64,000 nucleotides of DNA from Lineus longissimus (taxonomy: Eukaryota; Nemertea; Pilidiophora; Heteronemertea; Lineidae), in assembly GCF_910592395.1 (NCBI RefSeq), contig NC_088310.1, positions 10,983,501-11,047,500 on the forward strand, in the 5' to 3' direction. Below are positions 22,957 to 32,500 of this stretch, piece by piece. The notes under the pieces were generated by a model. The model searched no databases. It saw only the letters and a list, made by a program, of their open reading frames with translations, and was not told the origin of the DNA. The position numbers were made by a program, and so were the translations under genes. Every line of letters begins with the position of its first letter. Positions within the stretch are counted from its first letter, which is position 1.

Positions 22957-24348
22957 ATGTATTATCCAATAGCAAATCAACATAAAAGTAAATTCACCTA
23001 TGACTTCTTTAATTTAGAAGTAACTGTTAATACTAATAACTTCTTCAGACTACAAGAAACTAAGATAACACCTGGGTTTTTGAGCCTGAAAAATAAGAAA
23101 GACTGTCTGCGACTGGAAAAGAATCCATTATCGTTTTATCAGAACCAATTTAACATGGTTGTTTGGTTTGCTACAACAGGTTGTGGTATTTCAATAGACG
23201 ATCACTTGAATCATAGTGACCCATTGTTAAGGTCAATTTACAGGTTTCATGTTTACTATCAAATATTGAAGATCATGAAGAATCTAGAGATACCAATTCC
23301 AGGTGAAAGTGATTTCAATGAGACAAACAATAACATTAACCGTAGGAAACTAGGAGGGTTATTGAGTGAATTTGGTTTAAAAGACGAGTACGATTTCTCG
23401 GTGTTTGAAAATAACGGTGGTTGGAGGTCATGGAGTGTACCGGATTACAACCCGAACATAACTGATCCCGGATATTACATCAATGATTCTAAAATCAATT
23501 TCTTCCTTATGCAAGTTCATGAAAATAGAATGCCACCGATGTTCAGTAAAGACTGGGATGCTGGAATGGCTAATTTCAAATATCCAGATATTTTCATCAA
23601 GGATCATGTCAGGAGACACAAGAATGTATTTGATGTAATTACACAAAATGAATGTCAAACCTATCAACAATTCATGATATTTAAATCAAATGGTTTCTCT
23701 AATCCTGGAATAGAGAGGTTGAATGACACAATAAGAACATATGTTTACTGTATTCTGGGTGCTCAGGCGTTGACCAGAACACCAATAATTGGAGTACCGG
23801 GTACAGAATTGGATGCTCAGAAGGAATTTAACAAACTATTAAAGGACTCGATTAATCAACATCCTGATATTCCCACTTCAATTCAAAGATACCAAAAAGC
23901 AGTGAGTGACACTCATACAAGACTAGATTATGTAATAGCACCAGGATTGTATGTCATAGGATCAAATATGGTACTCGTTATTGGTAAGCTGGATAACTAC
24001 AATAATAACATTTTAATAGCACCAAAAAATGCTAAACCCGGTAAGAATGACATTAACCACAAAAAGACCTTACCACCACCACTGATGGAAGGAAATAGTT
24101 CTAAGAAAATAAGAGTTAAGAGTAGTGTTGGTACTGTCAAGACGGACTTCGTCCTGAGAGCAAAGCTCGAGACCAGTCATAAACCAAAGAGTAATGTTGA
24201 TTCACCAAAAACAACTGAAACCTCAAAGAATACTCCTACTACTACTAAACTTAACACCAAAGTTGAGAAGGTGGATGATACTCATGAAACAATTAAATTC
24301 ATGCTTTACTCAGTTGTTGGTACATTGATTGTTTTTATGGTTAGATAA
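22957..24348 (+). CDS. Maverick hypothetical protein with C-terminal membrane anchor
   Basis: 463 aa, starting at an ATG preceded by TTAA. I do not recognise the family. The first ~340 residues are a folded-looking, aromatic-rich domain (WFATTGCGISIDDHL, GGWRSWSVPDYNP, YYINDSKINFFLMQVHENRM). A Thr/Lys/Pro-rich linker follows and then a C-terminal hydrophobic helix (FMLYSVVGTLIVFMV). A tail anchor in a Maverick suggests a virion or membrane-associated structural role, but this is inference. A double-hairpin repeat at 24144-24168 is read in frame within the linker (TDFVLRAKLE). It is the leftmost gene of a rightward cluster. Confidence 0.75.
   Translation: MYYPIANQHKSKFTYDFFNLEVTVNTNNFFRLQETKITPGFLSLKNKKDCLRLEKNPLSFYQNQFNMVVWFATTGCGISIDDHLNHSDPLLRSIYRFHVYYQILKIMKNLEIPIPGESDFNETNNNINRRKLGGLLSEFGLKDEYDFSVFENNGGWRSWSVPDYNPNITDPGYYINDSKINFFLMQVHENRMPPMFSKDWDAGMANFKYPDIFIKDHVRRHKNVFDVITQNECQTYQQFMIFKSNGFSNPGIERLNDTIRTYVYCILGAQALTRTPIIGVPGTELDAQKEFNKLLKDSINQHPDIPTSIQRYQKAVSDTHTRLDYVIAPGLYVIGSNMVLVIGKLDNYNNNILIAPKNAKPGKNDINHKKTLPPPLMEGNSSKKIRVKSSVGTVKTDFVLRAKLETSHKPKSNVDSPKTTETSKNTPTTTKLNTKVEKVDDTHETIKFMLYSVVGTLIVFMVR
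24144..24168 (+). repeat. Double-hairpin repeat
   Basis: GGAC-TTC-GTCC, spacer TGA, GAGC-AAA-GCTC. Both stems perfect. In frame in the 463 aa protein. This orientation (GGAC hairpin first) is called forward in the entries below. Confidence 0.85.
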
Positions 24349-24358
24349 ATAAGTAATT

Positions 24359-25881
24359 ATGGCTGAAGGAGGTGAAGATATCCAAATGGGTGAGTTAGAT
24401 AATTATCGCTTTCGTAATGTGGATGATCCTAATACAGTTGAAACCAATAGAACTTTTCAAGATGACGGCACAACATACAACACAGGAGGTGGAAATTTTA
24501 CTACTGAAACTTCATTCAGTATACCTCCAGATAGAGTAAGAGGTATTGATCCGCAACTAGAGAAAGAGAAGAGTTGGCTACTAAAAATAGAGGATAAACT
24601 TGAAAAAGCATTGAAAAAAAGTGATAAATGGAAATATGACCTAACAAACTAAGTAATCTAGCATCACGTATTTATGTGTACAAAGAAGATCCTTACTTCT
24701 TGCCAGCAGATGAAGAACTCGCAAACTTTACAGTACAACAAAAGAAAAATATTGAACTAGACACTGATCCTTTTAATAAAGAGAATAAAAAGTTAATTCC
24801 TTTAACTAAGGGTGATGGTAAATTCTATTCTGAACTGACATTAAAGAATAAGTATGGTCTGAGATTTGCTAACATGATTAAAGATATGATTGCACCTGAT
24901 GAACCAGCACCTATGGAAGGACCTAGAATGGCACCTATGGAAGGCCCAACACCAGTAAGTCAAATTCAATCAATTGCACCTGAAACACAGGCAGTAGTTA
25001 ATGAGGTAAACAGTTCAAACAAACCAATAGATAAACTGATAGATTCTAATGATGATGAACTTAAATCACTGGGTTTTACTGAAAATGCCTTGAGAGAACT
25101 TAGAGGGTTAAAACAGGCTGGTGATAAACTAGCTGCAGTAAAGAGGGATAAGGACATGCAAATAGAGGAATTAGAAAATAAACTTCGTAATTTAACAAGA
25201 GACTATGTAAAGTCTGTAGAAGAAGATACTAAAGATAAAGTGGAGTTGAAAAAGCAAATAGATGAACTAAATGACAAATTGCATGAGGAACAGTCAAAGG
25301 TATGGAGGTTAGACAATGACAGGGAGTCACAAACTAGAATAATTAAACGTTTAATTGTTGATGTTCTAAAGAAACCAGATTCAACTATTCCTCTAAAGGA
25401 TAGAATAAAGTTACTTTTTAAGACGTATGGTGTAACTATTAGCGCCATAATAACAGCTGTTGTAATGACATTTACAACTCTAGGTCTTAGTATCAGTAGT
25501 GCTTTAAGTGGTGCCACTAAATCTGTAAAACCAACTCCAGGACCAGGACCATCTCCAGGACCAGACCCAACTCCAGGACCTACACCAGAACCTGGACCAG
25601 GACCAAAACCATCAATACCAGATAAAGTAAAAGAAGGTCTCAAGAAGTTTGCTGAATGGCTAAAAGAACTAGCCAAGAAATCAGCTGCGGCTTTACCGGG
25701 AATCATCGGTTCTATCGTATCATTTCTCCTGAAAACAATTGGTGCAGTTGTTGGCTTTCTAGCTGAACATCTGATCATAGCAGTTATTGCTATTGTGAGC
25801 TCCATAATCTATGGTTTAATAGAGGGTGTTAAAGCCTTAAAATCACGTAAAACAGTAAAAAATATAAAAGGTCTTAGGTGA
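24359..25881 (+). CDS. Maverick coiled-coil, proline-rich membrane protein (frameshifted)
   Basis: The 97-codon frame from ATG 24359 ends at a TAA at 24650-24652. The next frame is open from 24640 to 25881 with no ATG near its start, and the sequence character continues across the junction, so this is most likely one protein of about 505 aa broken by a single-base indel near 24648. Downstream come a Met/Pro/Glu segment, a long coiled coil (about 25080-25400 nt), a first hydrophobic stretch near 25440-25510, a (PGP)-type proline repeat at 25531-25620, and a C-terminal bipartite hydrophobic region. Family unknown to me; the build resembles a virion membrane or fibre-like protein. Programmed frameshifting is possible but no slippery heptamer is evident. 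Confidence 0.65.
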
Positions 25882-25924
25882 CCTTCTATCAAAACAATGT
25901 TTAAAAAATAATTATTATGTAAAT

Positions 25925-27061
25925 ATGAATAAATACATCTCATTAAAAGACTATTTTAGTAAATGTAGCAATGAAAATCTTACTGGATTCCTTCGTCCTA
26001 AGGTTATGGATCGAGCTATGCTCTCAGGACGAAGTCCAAATAGGACAAAGTCCAGAGAGCAAAGCTCGACTCGAGCAGAGCTCTCAGGACGAAGTCCGAC
26101 TGAGACAGGCAAAGTAGTCCTGCCAAGAATGAAAGAATATGACGTCAGTACCAACACTAATGCTCAATTCTGCCGTAATTGTAAAAGGTGGACACTTTTT
26201 GAGTATCAAAAAAACTTGAATTCAGCAAGGTACGCAGCTAAAACTGTGAAGTATCAATTCTGCACCAATTGCAATTCGACTACTTACGACGATGATTTTA
26301 AAACTCTTGAGATCAATATTGACAACAAGACACGTTACTTTGACAGTATTCTAAGGAAACTTGGATGGAGTCGGCTGTCCGAATCGGCAGTTAAGTATTT
26401 AAAGGACTTTGTGGAAGGGTATTTACAGTGCTACTTTTCAAGTCACAGAAAATGTCTTAGTAAGCAGAGATATGAAAGTACTCTTCAGTCAGCCCTAAAA
26501 ATGGGTATTAACACTCTCCCCTCTAAGTTATGTAACCAAGGGTTACATGGTGAAGCCATGCTTTTTAAATTTCACTGTGGGGAATATGATTGGTTTCTTG
26601 CCATTGAATTTATTAACAGGGCAATTGGTAAACCGCAATTAACCGATGAGAATATCACTGACCTTAGACTAGTGTACTATGCTTTCCTTAGATTTCTGCA
26701 TTACTGTGGTGTCAAGGTCACCATTAACTACAAGGTATTTTTACACCAAGCCTTTAAAACGCTGAAAATTGATTATGTAATATTTACACCTTTTTTAACC
26801 AACAAGGAGCGAGTTAATGATTTGGAGAGATTATGGTATGATTTCACTCAAAGTATTTTCTTCCAGAATTACAAGGTTGAGAAGGAATATGACCAGGATA
26901 TTGACAAGCAGTTTGACGTTTTATTGGGTGCTAGTGCAGGTCGAGACATTAACTGCATCAGTAGTATTAAGTTTACACCAGCCGGACTTCGTCCTGAGAG
27001 CATAGCTCGAGCCGGACTTCGTCCTGAGAGCATAGCTCGAGCTAGTGTTAAGATGCAATAA
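25925..27061 (+). CDS. Maverick zinc-ribbon-like protein carrying five double-hairpin repeats
   Basis: 378 aa. Two CxxC pairs (FCRNCKRW and FCTNCNST) about 32 residues apart form a probable zinc-binding module near residues 81-117. A helical domain of about 200 residues follows (YLKDFVEGYLQCYF ... LVYYAFLRFLHYCGVKV). The zinc ribbon plus helical bundle resembles a TFIIB-like factor in outline, but I cannot confirm cyclin folds. Three repeats (26013-26097) encode an N-terminal insert between residues 30 and 58. Two tandem repeats (26984-27038) encode a doubled GLRPESIARA near the C-terminus. Removing these leaves a compact protein. Confidence 0.7.
   Translation: MNKYISLKDYFSKCSNENLTGFLRPKVMDRAMLSGRSPNRTKSREQSSTRAELSGRSPTETGKVVLPRMKEYDVSTNTNAQFCRNCKRWTLFEYQKNLNSARYAAKTVKYQFCTNCNSTTYDDDFKTLEINIDNKTRYFDSILRKLGWSRLSESAVKYLKDFVEGYLQCYFSSHRKCLSKQRYESTLQSALKMGINTLPSKLCNQGLHGEAMLFKFHCGEYDWFLAIEFINRAIGKPQLTDENITDLRLVYYAFLRFLHYCGVKVTINYKVFLHQAFKTLKIDYVIFTPFLTNKERVNDLERLWYDFTQSIFFQNYKVEKEYDQDIDKQFDVLLGASAGRDINCISSIKFTPAGLRPESIARAGLRPESIARASVKMQ
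26013..26097. repeat. Cluster of three double-hairpin repeats at 30 bp spacing
   Basis: Units at 26013 (reverse), 26043 (forward) and 26073 (reverse). The forward unit has spacer AGA instead of TGA; its reading frame is the one in which TGA would stop translation. Confidence 0.9.
26984..27038 (+). repeat. Two tandem double-hairpin repeats at 30 bp spacing
   Basis: Identical forward units at 26984 and 27014, encoding GLRPESIARA twice at the end of the zinc-ribbon protein. Confidence 0.9.
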
Positions 27062-27112
27062 AGTTGTGAAAACAGCATTTTGCACTTAACAGTCATTTTT
27101 CCATAATTTTAA

Positions 27113-27934
27113 ATGAATAATCAGCAAATGAATAGTCAGACATCTGCAGTGATTGAACAACAGATGAAACAGATTGGTGTTATGAGTCCTGAGAGCTTAG
27201 CTCGAGTTGGGGCTTCTAACCAACTGAACACTGGTAGTTACCAACAAAACAGAACTAACTTTCAACAGAACTGCTCTACAAATCAACAAGTTTCAAACAA
27301 GCAGTTGAATAGTTCAAATTTAGTTAATCCTAGTCAAGGAATAGTTAATCCCAGTCAAGGAATAGTCAATTCTAGTTGCCAACTAGGATCAACCAGCAAT
27401 CAACAAAATTTGAACTATTTGACTGATAGTGGTCTTAAAGCCAAACAAGACTTAGAGATTCTAGTTGCAACTGGTAAAAGCAAGGATTTCCTTAATAAAC
27501 AAATAACTTTTAATGACTTAGATAATATGACTGAAAAAGAAATCTTAAAACACCATAGAATGTATGAAACAAAGATGGCTGCCAGACTTAATGATTCTTT
27601 GGGTAAGACAGTAATTAAAGCTTACACTAAATTATCAAGGTGGTTATTACCAATAGATGATGAAGATGATCTTTATCATGATCTTAGAAATGGTTATTTG
27701 ATAACTAACGAGTTGGATAAATGGCTTGGATGGTTGAGTTTGAGAATGGGTCCATTAACTGCACTTGCCTCAACAACACTTATTACTTTAGGTCATTGTC
27801 ATGAGGAATCATCTATGAATACATCGAGTATGACTGCATCAAATATGAATACACCAAATATGACTGTCTCTGAATGTGACAAACCAATAGATGAAAGTCT
27901 AGATATCACAGGTAGTGATGATAAAGAAGACTAA
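27113..27934 (+). CDS. Maverick Gln/Asn-rich protein with a helical core
   Basis: 273 aa from an ATG preceded by TTTTAA. The N-terminal 100 residues are Gln/Asn/Ser-rich with a tandem VNPSQGI repeat. The core (DLEILVATGKSKDFLNKQIT, MTEKEILKHHRMYETKMAAR, KAYTKLSRWLLPIDDED) is helical and acidic, and a hydrophobic segment follows (MGPLTALASTTLITLG). The core recalls an ORF that recurs in Polintons of marine animals; this is from memory of the pattern, without a name. A degenerate double-hairpin repeat at 27186-27203 is read as PESLAR. Role unknown. Confidence 0.7.
   Translation: MNNQQMNSQTSAVIEQQMKQIGVMSPESLARVGASNQLNTGSYQQNRTNFQQNCSTNQQVSNKQLNSSNLVNPSQGIVNPSQGIVNSSCQLGSTSNQQNLNYLTDSGLKAKQDLEILVATGKSKDFLNKQITFNDLDNMTEKEILKHHRMYETKMAARLNDSLGKTVIKAYTKLSRWLLPIDDEDDLYHDLRNGYLITNELDKWLGWLSLRMGPLTALASTTLITLGHCHEESSMNTSSMTASNMNTPNMTVSECDKPIDESLDITGSDDKED
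27186..27203 (+). repeat. Partial double-hairpin repeat
   Basis: Second hairpin GAGC-TTA-GCTC is intact and preceded by GTCC-TGA; the left arm of the first hairpin is lost. In frame in the Gln/Asn-rich protein. Confidence 0.7.
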
Positions 27935-27950
27935 ATTAACCTGGTTATGA

Positions 27951-27961
27951 GAACATAGTTC
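27951..27961 (+). repeat. Half double-hairpin repeat
   Basis: GAAC-ATA-GTTC preceded by TGA, in the short gap between the genes ending at 27934 and starting at 27984. Confidence 0.55.
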
Positions 27962-27983
27962 GAATTAAATTCGGTCAAGATAA

Positions 27984-28490
27984 ATGGAACTTGAAACTGT
28001 AACTGATACTACACGAGCTATGCTCTCAGGACAAAGTCCGACTAAAGTTTCAGTGTCTAAAAAACCTCGATCAGAGAAACAATTAGCATGGTCTAGAGAA
28101 CTGGGTAGAAGATCTAAGGAATTTAAGAGGATAAAAAAGGATAAGACGACATTTAAAGTACAGGACTCCTCACCAAAAAACAGAGTTGTGGAAAAGGAGG
28201 AAGAAGAAGTAGAGGAAGAAGAACCACAATCTCAAAATACTGATGTATCACTGCGTGAATCTAGTAGTAATACTTATGTCTATGTACTAGGTTTAGGTGC
28301 CGTTATTTTAGCAGCATTCATTATGTTTAAGAAACTTCCTAAAAAAGTATGTAAAGAGCAGCGATCAGGCTTGAATCGAACTTTGTTCTCTGGACAAAGT
28401 CCGAATGAAGCAGTCATGAAGGGATCAATTAACCCTCTTGTTAAACCTGTAGTTAAAGAGAAGAAATGTACTATTCCTTTAATGGAATGA
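27984..28490 (+). CDS. Maverick small single-pass membrane protein
   Basis: 168 aa. A basic N-terminal half is followed by a Glu run (KEEEEVEEEEP, near residue 75), then one clear transmembrane helix (YVYVLGLGAVILAAFIMF, residues ~100-117) and a basic tail. Two double-hairpin repeats (28015-28039 and 28378-28402) are in frame, giving RAMLSGQSP and TLFSGQSP. The start codon carries the TAAATG context (ataaATG). Probably a virion or host-membrane protein; no family recognised. Confidence 0.7.
   Translation: MELETVTDTTRAMLSGQSPTKVSVSKKPRSEKQLAWSRELGRRSKEFKRIKKDKTTFKVQDSSPKNRVVEKEEEEVEEEEPQSQNTDVSLRESSSNTYVYVLGLGAVILAAFIMFKKLPKKVCKEQRSGLNRTLFSGQSPNEAVMKGSINPLVKPVVKEKKCTIPLME
28015..28039 (-). 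repeat. Double-hairpin repeat
   Basis: Reverse orientation: GAGC-TAT-GCTC, TCA, GGAC-AAA-GTCC. In frame in the 168 aa membrane protein. Confidence 0.85.
28378..28402 (-). repeat. Double-hairpin repeat with covarying stem
   Basis: GAAC-TTT-GTTC, TCT, GGAC-AAA-GTCC. The first stem has GAAC/GTTC in place of GAGC/GCTC, a paired change. Confidence 0.85.
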
Positions 28491-28505
28491 TCTCATCAGG
28501 TGGTC

Positions 28506-28560
28506 GAACTTTGTTCTCGGGACCTTGTCCTAGTCAGACTTCGTCTTGAGAGCAGAGCTC
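28506..28560. repeat. Two double-hairpin repeats, opposite orientation, 30 bp spacing
   Basis: 28506-28530: GAAC-TTT-GTTC, TCG, GGAC-CTT-GTCC. 28536-28560: AGAC-TTC-GTCT, TGA, GAGC-AGA-GCTC. The AGAC/GTCT stem is another compensated variant. They lie at the meeting point of convergent genes. Confidence 0.9.
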
Positions 28561-29496
28561 GATTCTTAACTCTAAAGAAACCTCTGTTCCTCTGAAATTA
28601 ACTAGCTTACCATTCTCATCAGTGATTTCGAATTTTATGTGATTAGTACACTTATTTATCGTTTTCTTACAATTCGGTTCGTATCGCTGCATTTTTATTT
28701 GGTCACCATCTTCTACAGGTATGATGCAGAAAATGTTAGATGGTTTATTGTTGTAGAGGGTCTTAGCTTTGTCAACCAAATTAGCTTGCAGGAATAGATA
28801 TTTCCTGTAAAAGTTGAGTGGTCTTGTGGAGTAGTATTTTCCTTTCTTGGTGAATTTAGTTTGCTTAAAGCCAAACCACTCATTCACCACTGTGAGCTGT
28901 TTTTCTATCACCTCTCTTATGGTTTTGCTTATTTGAAAACCTTCTGTGTTTCTCTCAATCTTGATTTTTTCATTTTTATCTAACTTGTCTACTTTCAGAG
29001 GGTACTCTTTATCCTCTGTAAATTCAAGGGTTATGTAATTATTGTTATCACAGTAAATTTTCGCATGGCTAATTCCAATTTCTTTTATGTATTTTTGCCA
29101 TACCTCACAAAACTCACTTAAACTAAAATGTCGAGAGTATGGAAATGTGTATTGAGTAATGGTGTCTTTAGTTGTGGTAGATTCATTTTCCAAATGCCGT
29201 TCGCAAATTTTCATGACTTCCTTTTCAAGTGTATCTGTTTCAAGTCCAGGAGCAAATAATGTCCTAAATTCATCCATACACCATAATTGTTTATCTAAGG
29301 GCTCATGTGTTGTAATTCTGGTTATTTCGACTAGAAATGAGAAAATCCTGACTCCCTCTGGTAGAAAATCACCTGTCCACCATGAATTGTAAAAGGTTAT
29401 CGATTTCAAAGTAATGGATTTTATGTCTAATTGGTCTGTTAAGTAGTACTCAAATTTGGCTTCATTACATTCTTGTTCATTGATTATGAAGTCCAT
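28534..29496 (-). CDS. Maverick capsid-like (penton/jelly-roll type) protein
   Basis: 320 aa, convergent with the gene before it. The C-terminal pattern (HIKFEITDENGKLVNFRGTE followed by a beta-strand-like VSLELRI) is the closing signature of jelly-roll minor capsid proteins in Polintons and adintoviruses. The N-terminus (ITFYNSWWTG) also fits that class, as do the many predicted strands. It is distinct from the shorter minor capsid protein at 37972-38706, so this element may encode two such proteins. The last residues (RIELCSQDEV) come from a double-hairpin repeat at 28536-28560 that supplies the present stop region. Confidence 0.6.
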   Translation of the reverse strand: MDFIINEQECNEAKFEYYLTDQLDIKSITLKSITFYNSWWTGDFLPEGVRIFSFLVEITRITTHEPLDKQLWCMDEFRTLFAPGLETDTLEKEVMKICERHLENESTTTKDTITQYTFPYSRHFSLSEFCEVWQKYIKEIGISHAKIYCDNNNYITLEFTEDKEYPLKVDKLDKNEKIKIERNTEGFQISKTIREVIEKQLTVVNEWFGFKQTKFTKKGKYYSTRPLNFYRKYLFLQANLVDKAKTLYNNKPSNIFCIIPVEDGDQIKMQRYEPNCKKTINKCTNHIKFEITDENGKLVNFRGTEVSLELRIELCSQDEV

Positions 29497-29552
29497 TTCT
29501 ATTTAATTCAAGAGATTTATTGAATTTAATAAATTTTAATCTAATAAATAGA

Positions 29553-32500
29553 ATGACTGATAAGAATCAGAAAATACTTTGCACTACATGTGACAAGTAC
29601 ATATCCTACAATAATATGGCTATTCACAGGAGAACCAAAGGTCACTTAAGTAAATTAAATCCGGATTATGTCCCTATTGCTCAACCCCGAGCCCCATCAC
29701 TGATCCCTAAAACTATGGATAAGAAACTTGCATTTGAGGAAAATGAGCTAGATGGCATAAAGAAAGTGAGTGGAATAGAAATAGTAAAACAATTTGGAAA
29801 GCCTGTAGTCACCATTAGTTTGAAGATTGACAGAGAAGCTAAACAAGTGTATGAATACAGAGATAAATTAGAGGAGGTATTATTTCAACTCAATGATTAC
29901 CATCACAAAATTAGCATATCAGTATTTGCTCAGTTTGATCGTCAGGGTGAAAGTGTAACACACCCCATACAGTCTCCAATGGAAAGCATAATTTCAAGGA
30001 ACCAGGCAATTTATGCCATAACCAACCAGTTAAACTACATTAAGACACAGATTGAGGAAAGGTACTTTCAAGGTTCTGGACTTACTTTAAATAAAATAGA
30101 GTCTTGTAACATGACCATCTGTTCTTACAAGAGGTGTAAAGGTGGTCATTACACTAAATTACCATTTAAAACAAAAGCAGTAATAAATGTGGAATCAAAT
30201 GACAATAAATGTTTTCTCTGGTCTTTATTGGCCGCTAAATATCTGAAAGAAAATCCAGAGACGGACTTTGTCCTGAGAGCAGAGCTCGAGAGTACATTAA
30301 ATATCACTACCGATATGCTAGAAATGACTTCGTCACGAGAACAGAGTTCGAAAACTACTGATATCAAAATCGAGCTCTGCTCTCAGTACGGAGTACAAAT
30401 CAAATCATTTCCTGTATGTATTCAAAAGGATATCCCTAAGATAGAGAGTGATAATAATCTCAAAATTAATGTGTTCAAGTTAGAGAACGAATGGGCTAAG
30501 AGCACCTGTGAGGCAAAACTAGAACCTCTCTACCTGTCCAAGAATTATGATGATGATGATGTCATCGATCTGTTGTATTTCAAGGACCATTTCATGTACA
30601 TAAGAGACATCAATCTTTTCTTCAGGACACTAGCTCATAGAGTGTATCTTTGCAGGAGATGCATGAATTACTTTTACAGGAAGTCAACACTAGATAAACA
30701 TAAAAAGAAATGTGGAGAACACGATTACTGTAAGATTACTTTGCCTCCACCTAACAGTAAATGGTCACAAATTAAATTTGAAAAACACTCATTCAAAAAT
30801 AGAGTTCCGTTTGTTATCTATGCTGATTTCGAAGCGATAAGCGAACCTTGTTCTTCTGCCGAAGGCAACATACCAGTAGTATCAGTAGAGCCACCTATGA
30901 TGAAAGAACCGAGTTCAAAGAAACTTTTTAAACAAAATGCATCAGCTGTTGGTGTTTATGTTCACTCAGACTACACACACCTTTACAGTAGCCAGTATGT
31001 GTCTCACAGGGGTGCTGATGTTGTAGATGTGTTCTGTAATTGGTTAATCAGGATGGAAGAACAATTCTCTAATTTATTGAACTGTAACTTTCCTCTAACA
31101 ATGACAGATGAAGACTCGAGCTCTGCTCTCAGGACGAAGTCCGACTGGCATAAATATCAATTAGAAACACATTGTTACTATTGTAATCAACCTTTGGGAT
31201 ATGACAAGGTCAAGGATCATGATCACTACTGTGGTAGATATCGAGGTGCTGCTCACAACTCGTGTAATTTGAATGAAAAGAAAGCTATGTTTGTTCCAGT
31301 GTTTTTTCACAATCTCAGTAATTACGATTCTCACTTATTTATTAAAGAATTAATGAATAAGCTACCGAAGTACAAGAAACTGAAAATACTTGCCAAAACA
31401 TCAGAGGAATACATTTCATTTCAGTTCGGTTGTTTCAGGTTTTTGGACTCGTACAGATTCCTGCAGTCCAGTTTAGACAACATAACCAAATCAATGTTGG
31501 ATGATGATTTTAAAATTACCAGACAGCTGTTCCCAAATACCACTGACTTTAAGCTATTGAGGAAGAAGGGTTCAGTACCTTACTCTTTTTACACATCACA
31601 TGAAAGCTACAATGTTACTTACCTAGAAAAGTTTTTTGACGAATTGAAAAATGAAATGGCACCTGATTCTGCCTATGATGAGGCTAAGGTAATATGGGAT
31701 CATTTCAAGATCAGGAATCACGGTGAGTTCATTGACCTCTACCTCAAAACTGATGTGATCCTTTTAGCTGATTTATTTGAGAAATTCAGGGATGTCAATT
31801 TGAACTACTTTCAGATAGATCCCTGTCACTGTTACTCGGCACCAGGCCTAACCTGGCAAGCTGGTTTGAAGTACACAGGAATAAACCTAGAACTACTGAC
31901 TGATACCAACATCTTACTTACTTTTGAGAAAGCAATACGAGGTGGAATTTCGGGTGTTATGGGAACAAGACATGTCAAGGCAGATGAACACCACAAACTA
32001 CTCTACGTAGACGCAAATAATCTCTACGGCTGGTCCATGATGGAACCTCAACCCTATGGTAGTTTTGAAATGATAGATATTGATCCACTCGAGCTATGCT
32101 CTCAGGACAAAGTCCTACTAGGACAAGGTCCCGAGAGCAAAGCTCGACTTAACATGAATTTTATCAGTAAAGAGCAGATTATGGCAATTCCAAGTGATAG
32201 TGAAGTAGGCTACTTCTTAGAGGTTGATTTGGAGTATCCAGGAAATATTAAATTTAAGTCAAGGAACTTTCCATTCTGTCCCGAATCTCTCTTTATTGAA
32301 GATGATGAATTAAGTCCTTACCAGAGAGAGTTACTGGGCGATGATAAAAGATCAAATGTAGAGAAACTAATACTAACACAAAAGGATAAAACTAATTACA
32401 TAGTGCATTACAGAATGCTACAATTTTACCTCAAGCACGGAATGGTACTTAAGAGGGTTCATTCAGTGATAAGCTTTAAACAATCAAAGTGGTTAGCACC

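Noticed and set aside
24144-24168. Self-cleaving ribozyme such as hammerhead
   Set aside because: Two tiny hairpins without the conserved hammerhead core (CUGANGA plus GAAA) or any three-way junction.
25203-25805. 200-codon minus-strand ORF rich in Gly/Pro
   Set aside because: Antisense shadow of the coiled-coil/proline-repeat protein; no start context or domain.
26013-26097. CRISPR-like array (regular 30 bp spacing of repeats)
   Set aside because: Spacers are only 5 nt, orientation alternates, and the units are palindromic and lie in coding frames.
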